From: Candidatus Pacearchaeota archaeon
GTDB lineage: Archaea > Nanoarchaeota > Nanoarchaeia > Pacearchaeales > GW2011-AR1
Direction of reading: 5' to 3'
Length of the DNA: 9,306 bases
Assembly: GCA_002690445.1 (NCBI GenBank)
Contig: NZER01000183.1
Location: 1-9,306, forward strand
The position numbers were made by a program, and so were the translations under genes. This document shows, piece after piece, positions 1 to 4,241 of the stretch (its first letter is position 1; each line of letters opens with the position of its first letter). A model generated the notes under the pieces. That model saw nothing but the letters and a program-made list of their open reading frames with translations, ran no database searches and was not told the origin of the DNA.

Positions 1-279
1 AAATTCTTTATATTCTTCCTGTAATGTATCTTCCATATTTACTTCAGCTAATAATATAATCCTCTTTCTTTTCTGAAGAATCCCTAAAGCATACTCATTT
101 GCTTGTGTTGACTTTAATATGTAAATGTAGTTTCCAATCTTGTTAGATTTACTTCTTTGCAATAACTCTTTTAAATAACTTATATTAAACTTAGTTACTG
201 GCAGACCTCGAACCTTTTTTATTGTTCTACTACCTATTACCTCTTTTGTTTTTAAAATAAGTTCCTCCATTTCATCCAT
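1..279 (-). CDS. Unknown protein, 3' part cut off by window edge
   Basis: An open frame reads without a stop from ATG at 279-277 to the left edge, giving about 93 codons. It begins MDEMEELILKTKEVIG and continues as a lysine/isoleucine-rich, probably alpha/beta protein with a basic KRKR stretch near residue 72. I do not recognise a family. The start at 279 is chosen because AAAGGAGGT ends about 7 nt upstream. An in-frame ATG at 285 would sit almost on top of that ribosome site. The upstream methyltransferase gene ends with TGA at 274-272, so the two genes overlap by 8 nt (ATGGATGA), pointing to translational coupling as the last visible gene of the operon. The C-terminus is missing, so no function is proposed. 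Confidence 0.75.
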   Translation of the reverse strand, partial: MDEMEELILKTKEVIGSRTIKKVRGLPVTKFNISYLKELLQRSKSNKIGNYIYILKSTQANEYALGILQKRKRIILLAEVNMEDTLQEEYKEF

Positions 280-763
280 CTTCATTTACCTCCTTTAAGC
301 ATATTGTATCGTTGTGGTCACCATTATGACACACAAGACAAATTCCAATCTTTTCAAAACCTCTACATTTAGCCATACCAACTGAATCGTAACCAAGAGT
401 AATTATAATTCCCTTATCAGATAATATTTTTGGTAATATGTTCTTAATCTTTGTAAATGAACCAATATATCTACCACCATATTTCTCTCTTGATTTTCTT
501 AAATTATATGGTGGGTCTAATACTATTGTATCAAACAACATTTTCTTTTCTATTGCAAAATTAACAAAATCAAATGCTTCCATATAATAATCAGATGGAA
601 CATTCTTATCAATATCAACTCTAACCTCATCTACATTAAGTTTAGTTGTTCCTGCGAATAAATTAAGCACTTTGCCTTTACAATTTTGCTCAACCCATTC
701 TTTTAATTTTGGTTGTTCAAATGTATATTTCTTTGGTGGTTGTGTTAAATATGTAAATTCCAT
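272..763 (-). CDS. SAM-dependent adenine-type DNA methyltransferase (DPPY)
   Basis: This 163-aa protein has the two key motifs of a Rossmann-fold N6-adenine/N4-cytosine DNA methyltransferase. The SAM-binding motif I is VLNLFAGTT (residues 32-40), followed by acidic residues D50/D52 for the SAM ribose. The catalytic motif IV is DPPY (83-86). The C-terminal HNDTI (about 150-154) is a conserved terminal strand of related small archaeal methylases. It is short and has no visible target-recognition domain, so specificity cannot be read. AAAGGAGGT ends 5-6 nt before the ATG and supports the start. It lies 47 nt after the Dam-type methyltransferase gene, with a hairpin element in the gap, and overlaps the next gene by 8 nt. 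No restriction enzyme is nearby, so it is probably a solitary modification enzyme that protects or marks the element's DNA. An RNA substrate is less likely but not excluded. Confidence 0.85.
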   Translation of the reverse strand: MEFTYLTQPPKKYTFEQPKLKEWVEQNCKGKVLNLFAGTTKLNVDEVRVDIDKNVPSDYYMEAFDFVNFAIEKKMLFDTIVLDPPYNLRKSREKYGGRYIGSFTKIKNILPKILSDKGIIITLGYDSVGMAKCRGFEKIGICLVCHNGDHNDTICLKEVNEDG

Positions 764-777
764 CTTTTACCTCCTTT

Positions 778-813
778 GGAAACTCCCGACTTCAGTCGGT
801 GAGAGGATGTCAT
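778..813. repeat. Hairpin element E1, IS605-right-end-like
   Basis: On the plus strand the stretch reads GGAAACT then CCCGACTTCAGTCGG, then TGAGAGGATGTCAT. The core folds as CCGACT/AGTCGG, and CTC/GAG extends the stem past one unpaired T at 800. It fills the only real gap between the two methyltransferase genes. A second copy of the core and its flanks lies at 4242-4286. A bulged hairpin followed by a GAGGATGTCA-like tail is typical of right ends of IS200/IS605-type elements, which also form the end of the TnpB guide RNA scaffold. That match is from memory. No tnpA or tnpB gene is present. In the minus-strand mRNA it could equally be an intercistronic hairpin. Confidence 0.6.
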
Positions 814-1232
814 TTACCTCCATTAGTTTCAACAATGTCCTTCGGACTAGATCTTAATATAAACAAAAATGATGGTCTTGGTGCTTTTCTTCTTGATCCA
901 TCTTTAGTGTGTAACCATTCATGTGATCCTACAACTCTAACTTCTGCCTTAGCATCTAACAGTAATCTAACCCAATTATCTAAAGGTAAGATTAAAACAC
1001 TACTGTTTCCTTTTTCTTGTTCGGCTAATGCTTTTCTTACCCATGCAGTAATTCCAGCCCAAAAAGGTGGATTAACCCAATTTGATTTCTTCCAATCAAC
1101 TTCTAATCCATTGAACTCCTTAGGTCTTGGATTGGGGCATGGATCAAACTTAAAATCAAACTCTTTGTTAAGATAATTATATATTTCAGGTGGAATAATC
1201 CAATATCCGTGTTCAGGTCTTTCTTTTTTCAT
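810..1232 (-). CDS. Phage-Dam-family DNA N6-adenine methyltransferase
   Basis: This 140-aa protein matches the layout of the phage DNA N-6-adenine-methyltransferase family (Dam, PF05869). An N-terminal W-x-(I/T)-P-P-E segment occurs as WIIPPEIYN (11-19). The cofactor region follows as FDFKFDPCPN (25-34), then DGL-like NGLEVDW (41-47), and the catalytic NPPF (54-57). The C-terminal half, from LILPLDNW onward, is the family's Rossmann core, and the length is normal or slightly short for the family. The ATG at 1232 overlaps the TGA of the upstream cysteine-rich gene as ATGA, so the start is well supported. Members of this family are carried by phages and archaeal viruses as orphan methylases that evade host restriction. 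The second methyltransferase follows directly. Specificity is often GATC in this family but cannot be read here. Confidence 0.88.
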   Translation of the reverse strand: MKKERPEHGYWIIPPEIYNYLNKEFDFKFDPCPNPRPKEFNGLEVDWKKSNWVNPPFWAGITAWVRKALAEQEKGNSSVLILPLDNWVRLLLDAKAEVRVVGSHEWLHTKDGSRRKAPRPSFLFILRSSPKDIVETNGGK

Positions 1233-1504
1233 TCTTCTTCAACAATAACTTCTTTGAGTAAGATTTGTTTAGCTATTAGTAAACCAGAACAATAACTATC
1301 AATAACTATAGGTTTATCTTCTACTTTTTTAACTTCTTTATCAATCTCACTCAGCAACTTTGTATATAACTCTGTAACTTCTTGACCTTTGGTGAAGCCT
1401 AAGCAGTCATTTCTACAATAATTACCAGCATGAATCCCTTTACATTTGTTTGTATGACACCAACATCCACATTCCTTTTTTAGATAATATTGGTGTTTTG
1501 TCAT
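1229..1504 (-). CDS. Cysteine-rich small protein, probable metal binding
   Basis: This 91-aa protein has an unusual N-terminal cysteine cluster: C12, C14, C16, C21, C30 and C34, with H17 and H25 nearby. It probably binds one or two zinc ions. The C-terminal half is predicted helical (LYTKLLSEIDKEVKK) and ends in an acidic VEEE tail. The start is ATG 1504-1502, because it shares ATGA with the stop of the upstream gene and GGAGG lies just before it. An upstream in-frame ATG at 1630 would make 133 aa but overlaps the neighbouring gene for most of its added length. The TGA overlaps the start of the Dam gene by 4 nt. I do not recognise the family. Its position suggests co-expression with the methyltransferases; nothing shows a shared function. 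Confidence 0.75.
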   Translation of the reverse strand: MTKHQYYLKKECGCWCHTNKCKGIHAGNYCRNDCLGFTKGQEVTELYTKLLSEIDKEVKKVEDKPIVIDSYCSGLLIAKQILLKEVIVEEE

Positions 1505-1668
1505 TTCCTCCTTTTCTTGTTTTTTATGTACTTGCGATACAATCTGTTTTTCAGCTTCTCTCTTGATCTGTAGCAGTTGATGCATAGCTTTGCGTTCTTC
1601 ATCCTGTTCACTATCTTTTCCTGGCAGCACTCACAATATTTGCCTTTTCTCTGCATTTTTTTAATCAT
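1501..1668 (-). CDS. Tiny C4 zinc-binding protein with basic tail
   Basis: This 55-aa protein has a C-x2-C-x13-C-x2-C arrangement (C12, C15, C29, C32; C14 is extra), typical of a zinc ribbon or treble-clef knuckle. It ends in a strongly basic tail (KNRLYRKYIKNKKRRK) that would suit nucleic acid binding. The frame is open back to an ATG at 1713, but ATG 1668 is preferred because it overlaps the stop of the preceding gene by 8 nt (ATGATTAA). There is no clear ribosome site, so it is probably translated by coupling. ATG 1656 is a further option. Its own stop overlaps the next start as ATGA. No family is recognised; DNA or RNA binding is inferred from charge and zinc ligands only. Confidence 0.7.
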   Translation of the reverse strand: MIKKMQRKGKYCECCQEKIVNRMKNAKLCINCYRSREKLKNRLYRKYIKNKKRRK

Positions 1669-1837
1669 AAGTCTGTATAAAATTCTTACATACTGGACAT
1701 TGAACTTGATCACTTACTCTGGATTTTTTGCCTTTGAATCTCATTGTTGAACTTTCAAAACTTGCAACATATTTGTCAAATTTATGACCACACCAGGAAC
1801 AAATATATTCTATTAGATTTTTATCTTGTAACTTCAT
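1661..1837 (-). CDS. 58-aa zinc-ribbon protein
   Basis: This small frame encodes two zinc knuckles: ICSWCGHKF (C13, C16) and QCPVCKNFI (C47, C50). About 30 residues rich in lysine and serine lie between them. The spacing C-x2-C-x30-C-x2-C fits a single zinc ribbon with a long hairpin. ATG at 1837 is preceded by GAGG about 8 nt upstream, inside the 3' end of the previous gene, which it overlaps by 17 nt. TAA at 1663-1661 overlaps the next gene's start by 8 nt. Both cysteine pairs in one frame, plus the chain of overlaps on both sides, make this a real gene despite its length. The precise role is unknown; such one-domain zinc proteins are frequent in archaeal viruses and plasmids as DNA-binding factors. 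Confidence 0.78.
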   Translation of the reverse strand: MKLQDKNLIEYICSWCGHKFDKYVASFESSTMRFKGKKSRVSDQVQCPVCKNFIQTYD

Positions 1838-2003
1838 CTGATTTCCTCTGCCATCTTCTTATCTTACCTATCAAATGTGAGATTAATAATCGTTTGACAT
1901 CAACATCTTCCCTTTCTATGTATTCTTTCTGGGATAGTTTGTGTAAAGAATTTCTTATATATTCCAGGTCTTGCTTGAGGGTTTCAATGTCTGTAGAATT
2001 CAT
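1821..2003 (-). CDS. 60-aa predicted helical protein, unknown
   Basis: This 60-aa, highly charged protein (STDIETLKQDLEYIRNSL near the start, then KRLLISHLIGKIRRW) is probably two or more amphipathic helices. It has no cysteines, no membrane segment and no motif I recognise. AAGGAGG lies about 4 nt before ATG 2003, a strong ribosome site inside the end of the preceding gene, which it overlaps by 20 nt. The end overlaps the following zinc-ribbon gene by 17 nt. It sits in the middle of the left-hand operon and is probably co-translated with its neighbours. A small accessory or partner protein is the most that can be said. Confidence 0.65.
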   Translation of the reverse strand: MNSTDIETLKQDLEYIRNSLHKLSQKEYIEREDVDVKRLLISHLIGKIRRWQRKSDEVTR

Positions 2004-2202
2004 TTCTCCTCCTTATCTTTCTTGCAGCTCTTGTGATTGTATCGCTAAAGGTGTTGGGACTATCTCGCTGCACTTCTGCAACCAGATACCTGTCATGTTT
2101 GCCATCCCTTTGGTATATTGGGTTTAGTTTTATTATATCCAGAACTATCTTATTTATACTAAAAAATTCTATTTCAGTTGATTTAAGAGTCTGTTGTATC
2201 AT
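1984..2202 (-). CDS. 72-aa conserved phage-type protein (TIRRARRKI-like)
   Basis: This 72-aa protein has a middle segment LDIIKLNPIYQRDGKHDRYLVAEVQ followed by a spacer and a basic helix DTITRAARKIRRRN (about 54-67). The pattern 'residues of an NP-x-Y/RDxD segment, a short core, then a T-I-x-R-(A/T)-R-x-K-I helix' recurs, in my recollection, in small phage and archaeal-virus proteins of unknown function. The basic helix suggests nucleic acid contact. The start at 2202 lies 20 nt inside the winged-helix gene with only a weak purine-rich site, and the end overlaps the next gene by 20 nt. The two 20-nt overlaps support the frame. The function is unknown; the family link is a memory-based impression. 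Confidence 0.65.
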   Translation of the reverse strand: MIQQTLKSTEIEFFSINKIVLDIIKLNPIYQRDGKHDRYLVAEVQRDSPNTFSDTITRAARKIRRRNEFYRH

Positions 2203-2518
2203 TCTCTTTTTCTATTTGTTTATCTGCTGGTGTGTGCTGCTGCTCTTTGAGTAAGAACTCTACATCGGCTTCTTCCTTTACTTCTTGTGGAGTTTTGATG
2301 TCTGGTTTGATCCATATAACTGAATCATATTTCTCACTATATGTTACCATACCCATTCGACTTAATAATTTTATTTGTTTTTTAACAAACAATTCACTAA
2401 ATCCAAACATCTTCTGGATATTATAGGATAATGTTGATATATTAGTCACTTTAATCCTTTGGATAAAATTCTCCATCCACTTATTAGCTTCCATCCTCTT
2501 AGTATAATAATCACTCAT
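2183..2518 (-). CDS. Predicted winged-helix DNA-binding protein
   Basis: This 111-aa protein has a central region from about residue 26 to 70. There, ISTLSYNIQKMFGF, ELFVKKQIKLLSRMGMV and TYSEKYDSVIWI read as helix, recognition helix and beta-wing of a winged helix-turn-helix domain. The C-terminal third (VKEEADVEFLLKEQQ onward) is acidic and probably disordered or helical. ATG 2518 follows the TAG of the RHH/zinc gene by only 4 nt, and the sequence GTAGGAAAATG offers a modest ribosome site. It overlaps the next gene by 20 nt. It is likely a transcription regulator or replication accessory protein of the element. The fold is inferred from the helix/turn/strand pattern, not from a recognised family. 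Confidence 0.7.
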   Translation of the reverse strand: MSDYYTKRMEANKWMENFIQRIKVTNISTLSYNIQKMFGFSELFVKKQIKLLSRMGMVTYSEKYDSVIWIKPDIKTPQEVKEEADVEFLLKEQQHTPADKQIEKENDTTDS

Positions 2519-2522
2519 TTTC

Positions 2523-2927
2523 CTACATCCACTCCTTTATCTGCTCTGGTGTTGTATTAGAGAAACAATTATAACATATTAATCCTTTATTAATTCTAAA
2601 TTGTTTAATTCCTAAGAAATTACCACAATTAACACATTTCTTCCTTTCTATCTCTTGTTCTTTAGTATATTCTAATTTTTGTTTGTGTTCTTCTTCTTTC
2701 TTTCTCTCCAATACTCGTATCTGAACTAATTTTTCTTTAGCTTGTGCAATCTGCTCCATTGTTTGTTTTTTTTCTTCTTCTAGTTTATCCACTTTAACTT
2801 GTGTTTCAGAATAAAGTATTGTTTTTAAGTAATCTTCAATCATTGAAGATAATTTCTTAGGATACCTTAGTATAGCTAATTCCCACACTTCTGGATCTAT
2901 TGTTAAAGATATTATTGATTTTCTCAT
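2523..2927 (-). CDS. RHH + coiled coil + C4 zinc ribbon fusion protein
   Basis: This 134-aa protein has three parts. Residues 1-38 (KSIISLTIDPEVWELAILR, then SSMIEDYLKTIL) form a ribbon-helix-helix domain of MetJ/Arc or CcdA-antitoxin type: one beta strand for DNA contact, then two helices. Residues about 42-96 are a long lysine/glutamate-rich coiled coil. Residues 98-121 form a zinc ribbon, C98-x2-C101-x16-C118-x2-C121. RHH proteins act as dimers on short palindromic DNA, and the coiled coil would strengthen dimerisation or spacing. It heads the left-hand operon next to an AT-rich gap with a palindrome, so autoregulation is plausible. There is no ribosome site: the leader is A-rich (AAATAAAATG), suggesting a leaderless or short-leader mRNA. 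The RHH+zinc pairing is typical of archaeal mobile elements. Confidence 0.8.
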   Translation of the reverse strand: MRKSIISLTIDPEVWELAILRYPKKLSSMIEDYLKTILYSETQVKVDKLEEEKKQTMEQIAQAKEKLVQIRVLERKKEEEHKQKLEYTKEQEIERKKCVNCGNFLGIKQFRINKGLICYNCFSNTTPEQIKEWM

Positions 2928-3042
2928 TTTATTTTTTTTTATTTTATATTGACTTTATCTACTTCTTCTTATTTAACTTATAATATATATCTAGATAAAT
3001 AGATAATGATAGGGTTATAGATATACCTTTTCTATATAATCC
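2928..3042 (-). promoter_or_regulatory. AT-rich promoter/operator region of left operon
   Basis: This is the gene-free interval before the RHH/zinc gene. It holds a 10-bp palindrome TATCTAGATA (2988-2997) and three TAGATA copies (2992, 3000, 3018), candidate binding sites for an RHH protein. TATA-like stretches occur at 2940-2948 (TATAAAATA on the minus strand) and 2969-2977 (TTAAATAAG). The first is too close to the ATG for a normal archaeal start and the second would give a leader of about 20 nt. A promoter is expected here because a terminator precedes the interval, but its exact position cannot be settled. Confidence 0.45.
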
Positions 3043-3070
3043 ATATAAAAAATAAAAAAAAATAAAAAAC
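3043..3070 (-). terminator. Poly-U archaeal-type terminator
   Basis: The minus strand carries an almost pure T tract (three runs of 6-9 T split by single A) starting 8 nt after the stop of the phage-type gene at 3078. Archaeal RNA polymerase terminates at such U-rich tracts without needing a hairpin. It would separate the two operons. On the plus strand the same tract is poly-A and has no such role. Confidence 0.65.
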
Positions 3071-3077
3071 CTAGCAA

Positions 3078-3380
3078 TTAAGCTGGATTACCTATGATTG
3101 CTTCTTTACCTAACACACTACCAACACTTAGACTAATTGATTTACCCATCCAGGCACTACTCTCCACCCCATATTTGACCTGTAATGCCCTTAAAGTTGT
3201 TTTATTAGGTATAAACCCCTTCTGTTGACCATCTATCTCTACTAGGCATTTAAATCGACTTTTGTTCTTATCATCAACAAATGTAGCTCCAGCAGATATT
3301 ATAACACATTGTTTAGATGGACTGTTCTTAACCAAATCTATGGTAACATTGTCCGATTCAACAAATTGTTTTGTATCCAT
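3078..3380 (-). CDS. Phage-type conserved protein, possible OB-fold/ssDNA-binding
   Basis: This 100-aa protein has a mostly beta pattern and the segment IPNKTTLRALQVKYG (about 58-72), then W-M-G-K and a final beta hairpin (LSVGSVLGKEAIIGNPA). The NKT-x-L...YG-x(4-6)-A-W-x-G-K signature recurs in small phage and archaeal-virus proteins encoded in early or replication regions. These are usually annotated as hypothetical and thought to be OB-like; that is from memory. The start is ATG 3380: the preceding gene stops at 3382, leaving 1 nt, and GGAGG lies 11 nt upstream inside that gene. An in-frame ATG at 3398 would overlap the ribosome site itself. It is the last gene before a poly-U terminator. 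Single-strand DNA binding is an inference. Confidence 0.75.
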   Translation of the reverse strand: MDTKQFVESDNVTIDLVKNSPSKQCVIISAGATFVDDKNKSRFKCLVEIDGQQKGFIPNKTTLRALQVKYGVESSAWMGKSISLSVGSVLGKEAIIGNPA

Positions 3381-3381
3381 T

Positions 3382-3501
3382 TTAGTTCTCACCTCCATTC
3401 TCTGTTTTTAATCTAGCACACCATTCCATATGATCTTGATATTCATAATAAAGTAAAAACAACCTTCCACAATATCTACATATAAGGGATTCTTTATTCA
3501 T
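3382..3501 (-). CDS. 39-aa C2HC zinc-finger protein
   Basis: This tiny frame reads MNKESLICRYCGRLF and then a helix ending in H24 and C28. The ligands C8-x2-C11-x12-H24-x3-C28, with hydrophobic residues between, match a classical C2H2-type finger with the last histidine replaced by cysteine. Single-finger proteins of this size are common in archaeal viruses, where they bind DNA. ATG 3501 overlaps the end of the preceding frame by 8 nt (ATGAATAA), and TAA at 3384-3382 ends 1 nt before the next start. The finger's correct spacing and the gap-free junctions make it convincing. It probably acts as a DNA-binding regulator. Confidence 0.8.
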   Translation of the reverse strand: MNKESLICRYCGRLFLLYYEYQDHMEWCARLKTENGGEN

Positions 3502-3715
3502 TTTGAGTTACTCGGCTAGGAAAAAGAGGTGACAGAGGGGATTCCAACATATCAACGAAACCTAGCCGAGAATAATGATTGATTAAATTGACTGGAAATG
3601 TATTAATATGTTCATAATAGAATTCTACATAGACAATAGTATTCTGGTTTATTAATACACTTCCAGGTGTCCCAGCTCCTCCAGTCGGGTGGTGCGTGAG
3701 AAAGTGATTATGCAT
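3494..3715 (-). CDS. 73-aa reading frame of uncertain status
   Basis: The frame starts MHNHFLTHHPTGGAGTPGS and continues with a hydrophobic beta-like stretch (TIVYVEFYYEHINTF). It has no cysteines, no recognised motif and no clear domain. AGGAGG lies about 10 nt before ATG 3715, and the start overlaps the stop of the zinc gene upstream by 8 nt. The frame is open back to an ATG at 3811, but that extension lies on the better-supported zinc-protein frame. The DNA here is GC-richer than its surroundings and contains a perfect 10-bp inverted repeat (3511-3520/3561-3570) over its 3' end. A structured RNA or an acquired segment is therefore an alternative. I keep it as a gene because of the ribosome site and junctions on both sides. 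Confidence 0.5.
   Translation of the reverse strand: MHNHFLTHHPTGGAGTPGSVLINQNTIVYVEFYYEHINTFPVNLINHYSRLGFVDMLESPLSPLFPSRVTQNE
3511..3570. repeat. GC-rich 10-bp inverted repeat, 40-nt spacer
   Basis: CTCGGCTAGG at 3511-3520 is perfectly complementary to CCTAGCCGAG at 3561-3570. Such a GC-rich stem stands out in this AT-rich sequence and lies inside the last part of the 73-aa frame. In RNA it would close a 40-nt loop. It could be a structured RNA, a protein-binding dyad or chance. Confidence 0.6.
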
Positions 3716-3857
3716 CTTCCCTTTGCCTCCTATGAAAACCTTTTCTGATCTCCACCAAATAACATTGATAACAAAGTCCAGAGGAATAGATATGTATGCT
3801 GCTGCATACATTGCATACAGGTTTTTTACCTCTCTTTCCTCTCTTTGATTTCATCAT
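3708..3857 (-). CDS. 49-aa C4 zinc-binding protein
   Basis: The frame begins MMKSKRGKRGKK, a very basic head, followed by CNVC (C15, C18) and, ten residues later, CYQC (C29, C32). It ends in a basic tail (RKGFHRRQRE). C-x2-C-x10-C-x2-C is a compact zinc ribbon. Basic ends on both sides suggest DNA or RNA contact. AAGGA lies about 7 nt before ATG 3857, with ATG 3854 as a second option. It overlaps the end of the preceding 55-aa gene by 32 nt and its TAA overlaps the next start by 8 nt. The two cysteine pairs in frame favour this reading over the other frame through the same DNA. No named family is recognised. Confidence 0.75.
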   Translation of the reverse strand: MMKSKRGKRGKKPVCNVCSSIHIYSSGLCYQCYLVEIRKGFHRRQREDA

Positions 3858-3993
3858 CAACAATCCTTTTGATTTCCCTTAATTGCATATTGTTGGATTT
3901 AATAAGTATATCATGAAAATCCTCCCAGTCAAACATATCTAATCCCATTACTGCTGACATTCTATGTTGGATGAATGGTTGTGTGTCTGTCAT
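3826..3993 (-). CDS. 55-aa helical protein, unknown
   Basis: The product begins MTDTQPFIQHRMSAVMG and continues with an acidic then strongly helical C-terminal half (LREIKRIVDDEIKERKER). It has no cysteines and no membrane segment, and no family is recognised. There is no ribosome site before ATG 3993. Instead, the 44-nt hairpin element E3 ends 7 nt upstream, so its translation could be controlled by that structure or by the preceding gene. Its 3' end overlaps the next zinc-protein gene by 32 nt, long for this window. It may be a small partner or regulator; the call rests on the open frame, its helical composition and its place in the operon. Confidence 0.55.
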   Translation of the reverse strand: MTDTQPFIQHRMSAVMGLDMFDWEDFHDILIKSNNMQLREIKRIVDDEIKERKER

Positions 3994-3999
3994 AAAAAT

Positions 4000-4043
4000 G
4001 TGTTCAGGATACCCCTACTTTTAAGTAGGGGAGGAATGAACAC
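4000..4043. repeat. Hairpin element E3, 44-nt double dyad
   Basis: It consists of two nested perfect inverted repeats: outer GTGTTCA/TGAACAC and inner CCCCTACTT/AAGTAGGGG with a 2-nt centre. Symmetric 5-nt unpaired segments (GGATA and AGGAA) lie between the two arms. Every base fits a two-tier hairpin. It lies between the small zinc-ribbon gene and the 55-aa gene. In minus-strand RNA it is followed by ATTTTT and then the ATG, so it resembles an attenuator or terminator-like leader. On the plus strand the tail AGTAGGGGAGGAATGAAC resembles the ends of archaeal IS605/TnpB-type elements, by recollection. Confidence 0.7.
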
Positions 4044-4084
4044 TCCACCTCGTAAGATTCTATTAACCTTTGGTTTGTGCAAAA

Positions 4085-4216
4085 TTACCAAATTCTTTCT
4101 CCTCCAAATATTTTCCCACCTGTTTTCCAACCACACTTTGGACAGGTATCTGTGGTTTTGCCTTTTCTTAATTTCCTACCACAACTTGGGCAATATTGTC
4201 TTTGTGTTTTAACCAT
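4085..4216 (-). CDS. 43-aa zinc-ribbon protein
   Basis: The frame starts MVKTQRQYCPSCGRKL and has CPSC (C9, C12) and CPKCGW (C25, C28). This C-x2-C-x12-C-x2-C is a compact zinc ribbon of the rubredoxin-like or RNA-polymerase-subunit style. A basic linker and a glycine-rich tail (GWKTGGKIFGGERIW) complete it. AAGGAGG ends about 8 nt before ATG 4216, the best ribosome site in this operon, so the start is firm. It follows the RHH gene with hairpin element E2 in the gap, and is followed by hairpin E3. Small zinc ribbons of this kind usually bind nucleic acids or modulate polymerase; that role is inferred. Confidence 0.82.
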   Translation of the reverse strand: MVKTQRQYCPSCGRKLRKGKTTDTCPKCGWKTGGKIFGGERIW

Positions 4217-4241
4217 TTTCTTTTCCTCCTTGTTTTTTTTT

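Noticed and set aside
745..813. 22-codon minus-strand frame starting ATGACATCC after GGAGGTAA, spanning hairpin E1
   Set aside because: The ATG is part of the conserved E1 tail, which also gives an ATG in E2 with a frame that stops after 9 codons, so it reflects the repeat rather than a conserved peptide.
799..1176. Plus-strand open frame of 125 codons
   Set aside because: It lies wholly opposite the Dam-family methyltransferase gene, has no ribosome site or recognisable domain, and runs against all other genes.
1744..2127. Plus-strand open frame of 127 codons
   Set aside because: It is opposite three overlapping minus-strand genes with good junctions, and the product has no domain or ribosome site.
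3716..3811. N-terminal extension of the 73-aa frame starting MYAAAYIS
   Set aside because: The DNA is better explained by the C4 zinc protein in another frame, and a ribosome site exists for the internal ATG at 3715 but not at a proper distance for 3811.
3964..4212. Plus-strand open frame with an apparent GGGGAGG ribosome site at 4028-4034 before an ATG at 4036
   Set aside because: The ribosome-site-like bases are an arm of hairpin E3, and the product is a phenylalanine/leucine-rich shadow of the zinc-ribbon gene at 4085-4216, whose cysteine pairs are convincing.
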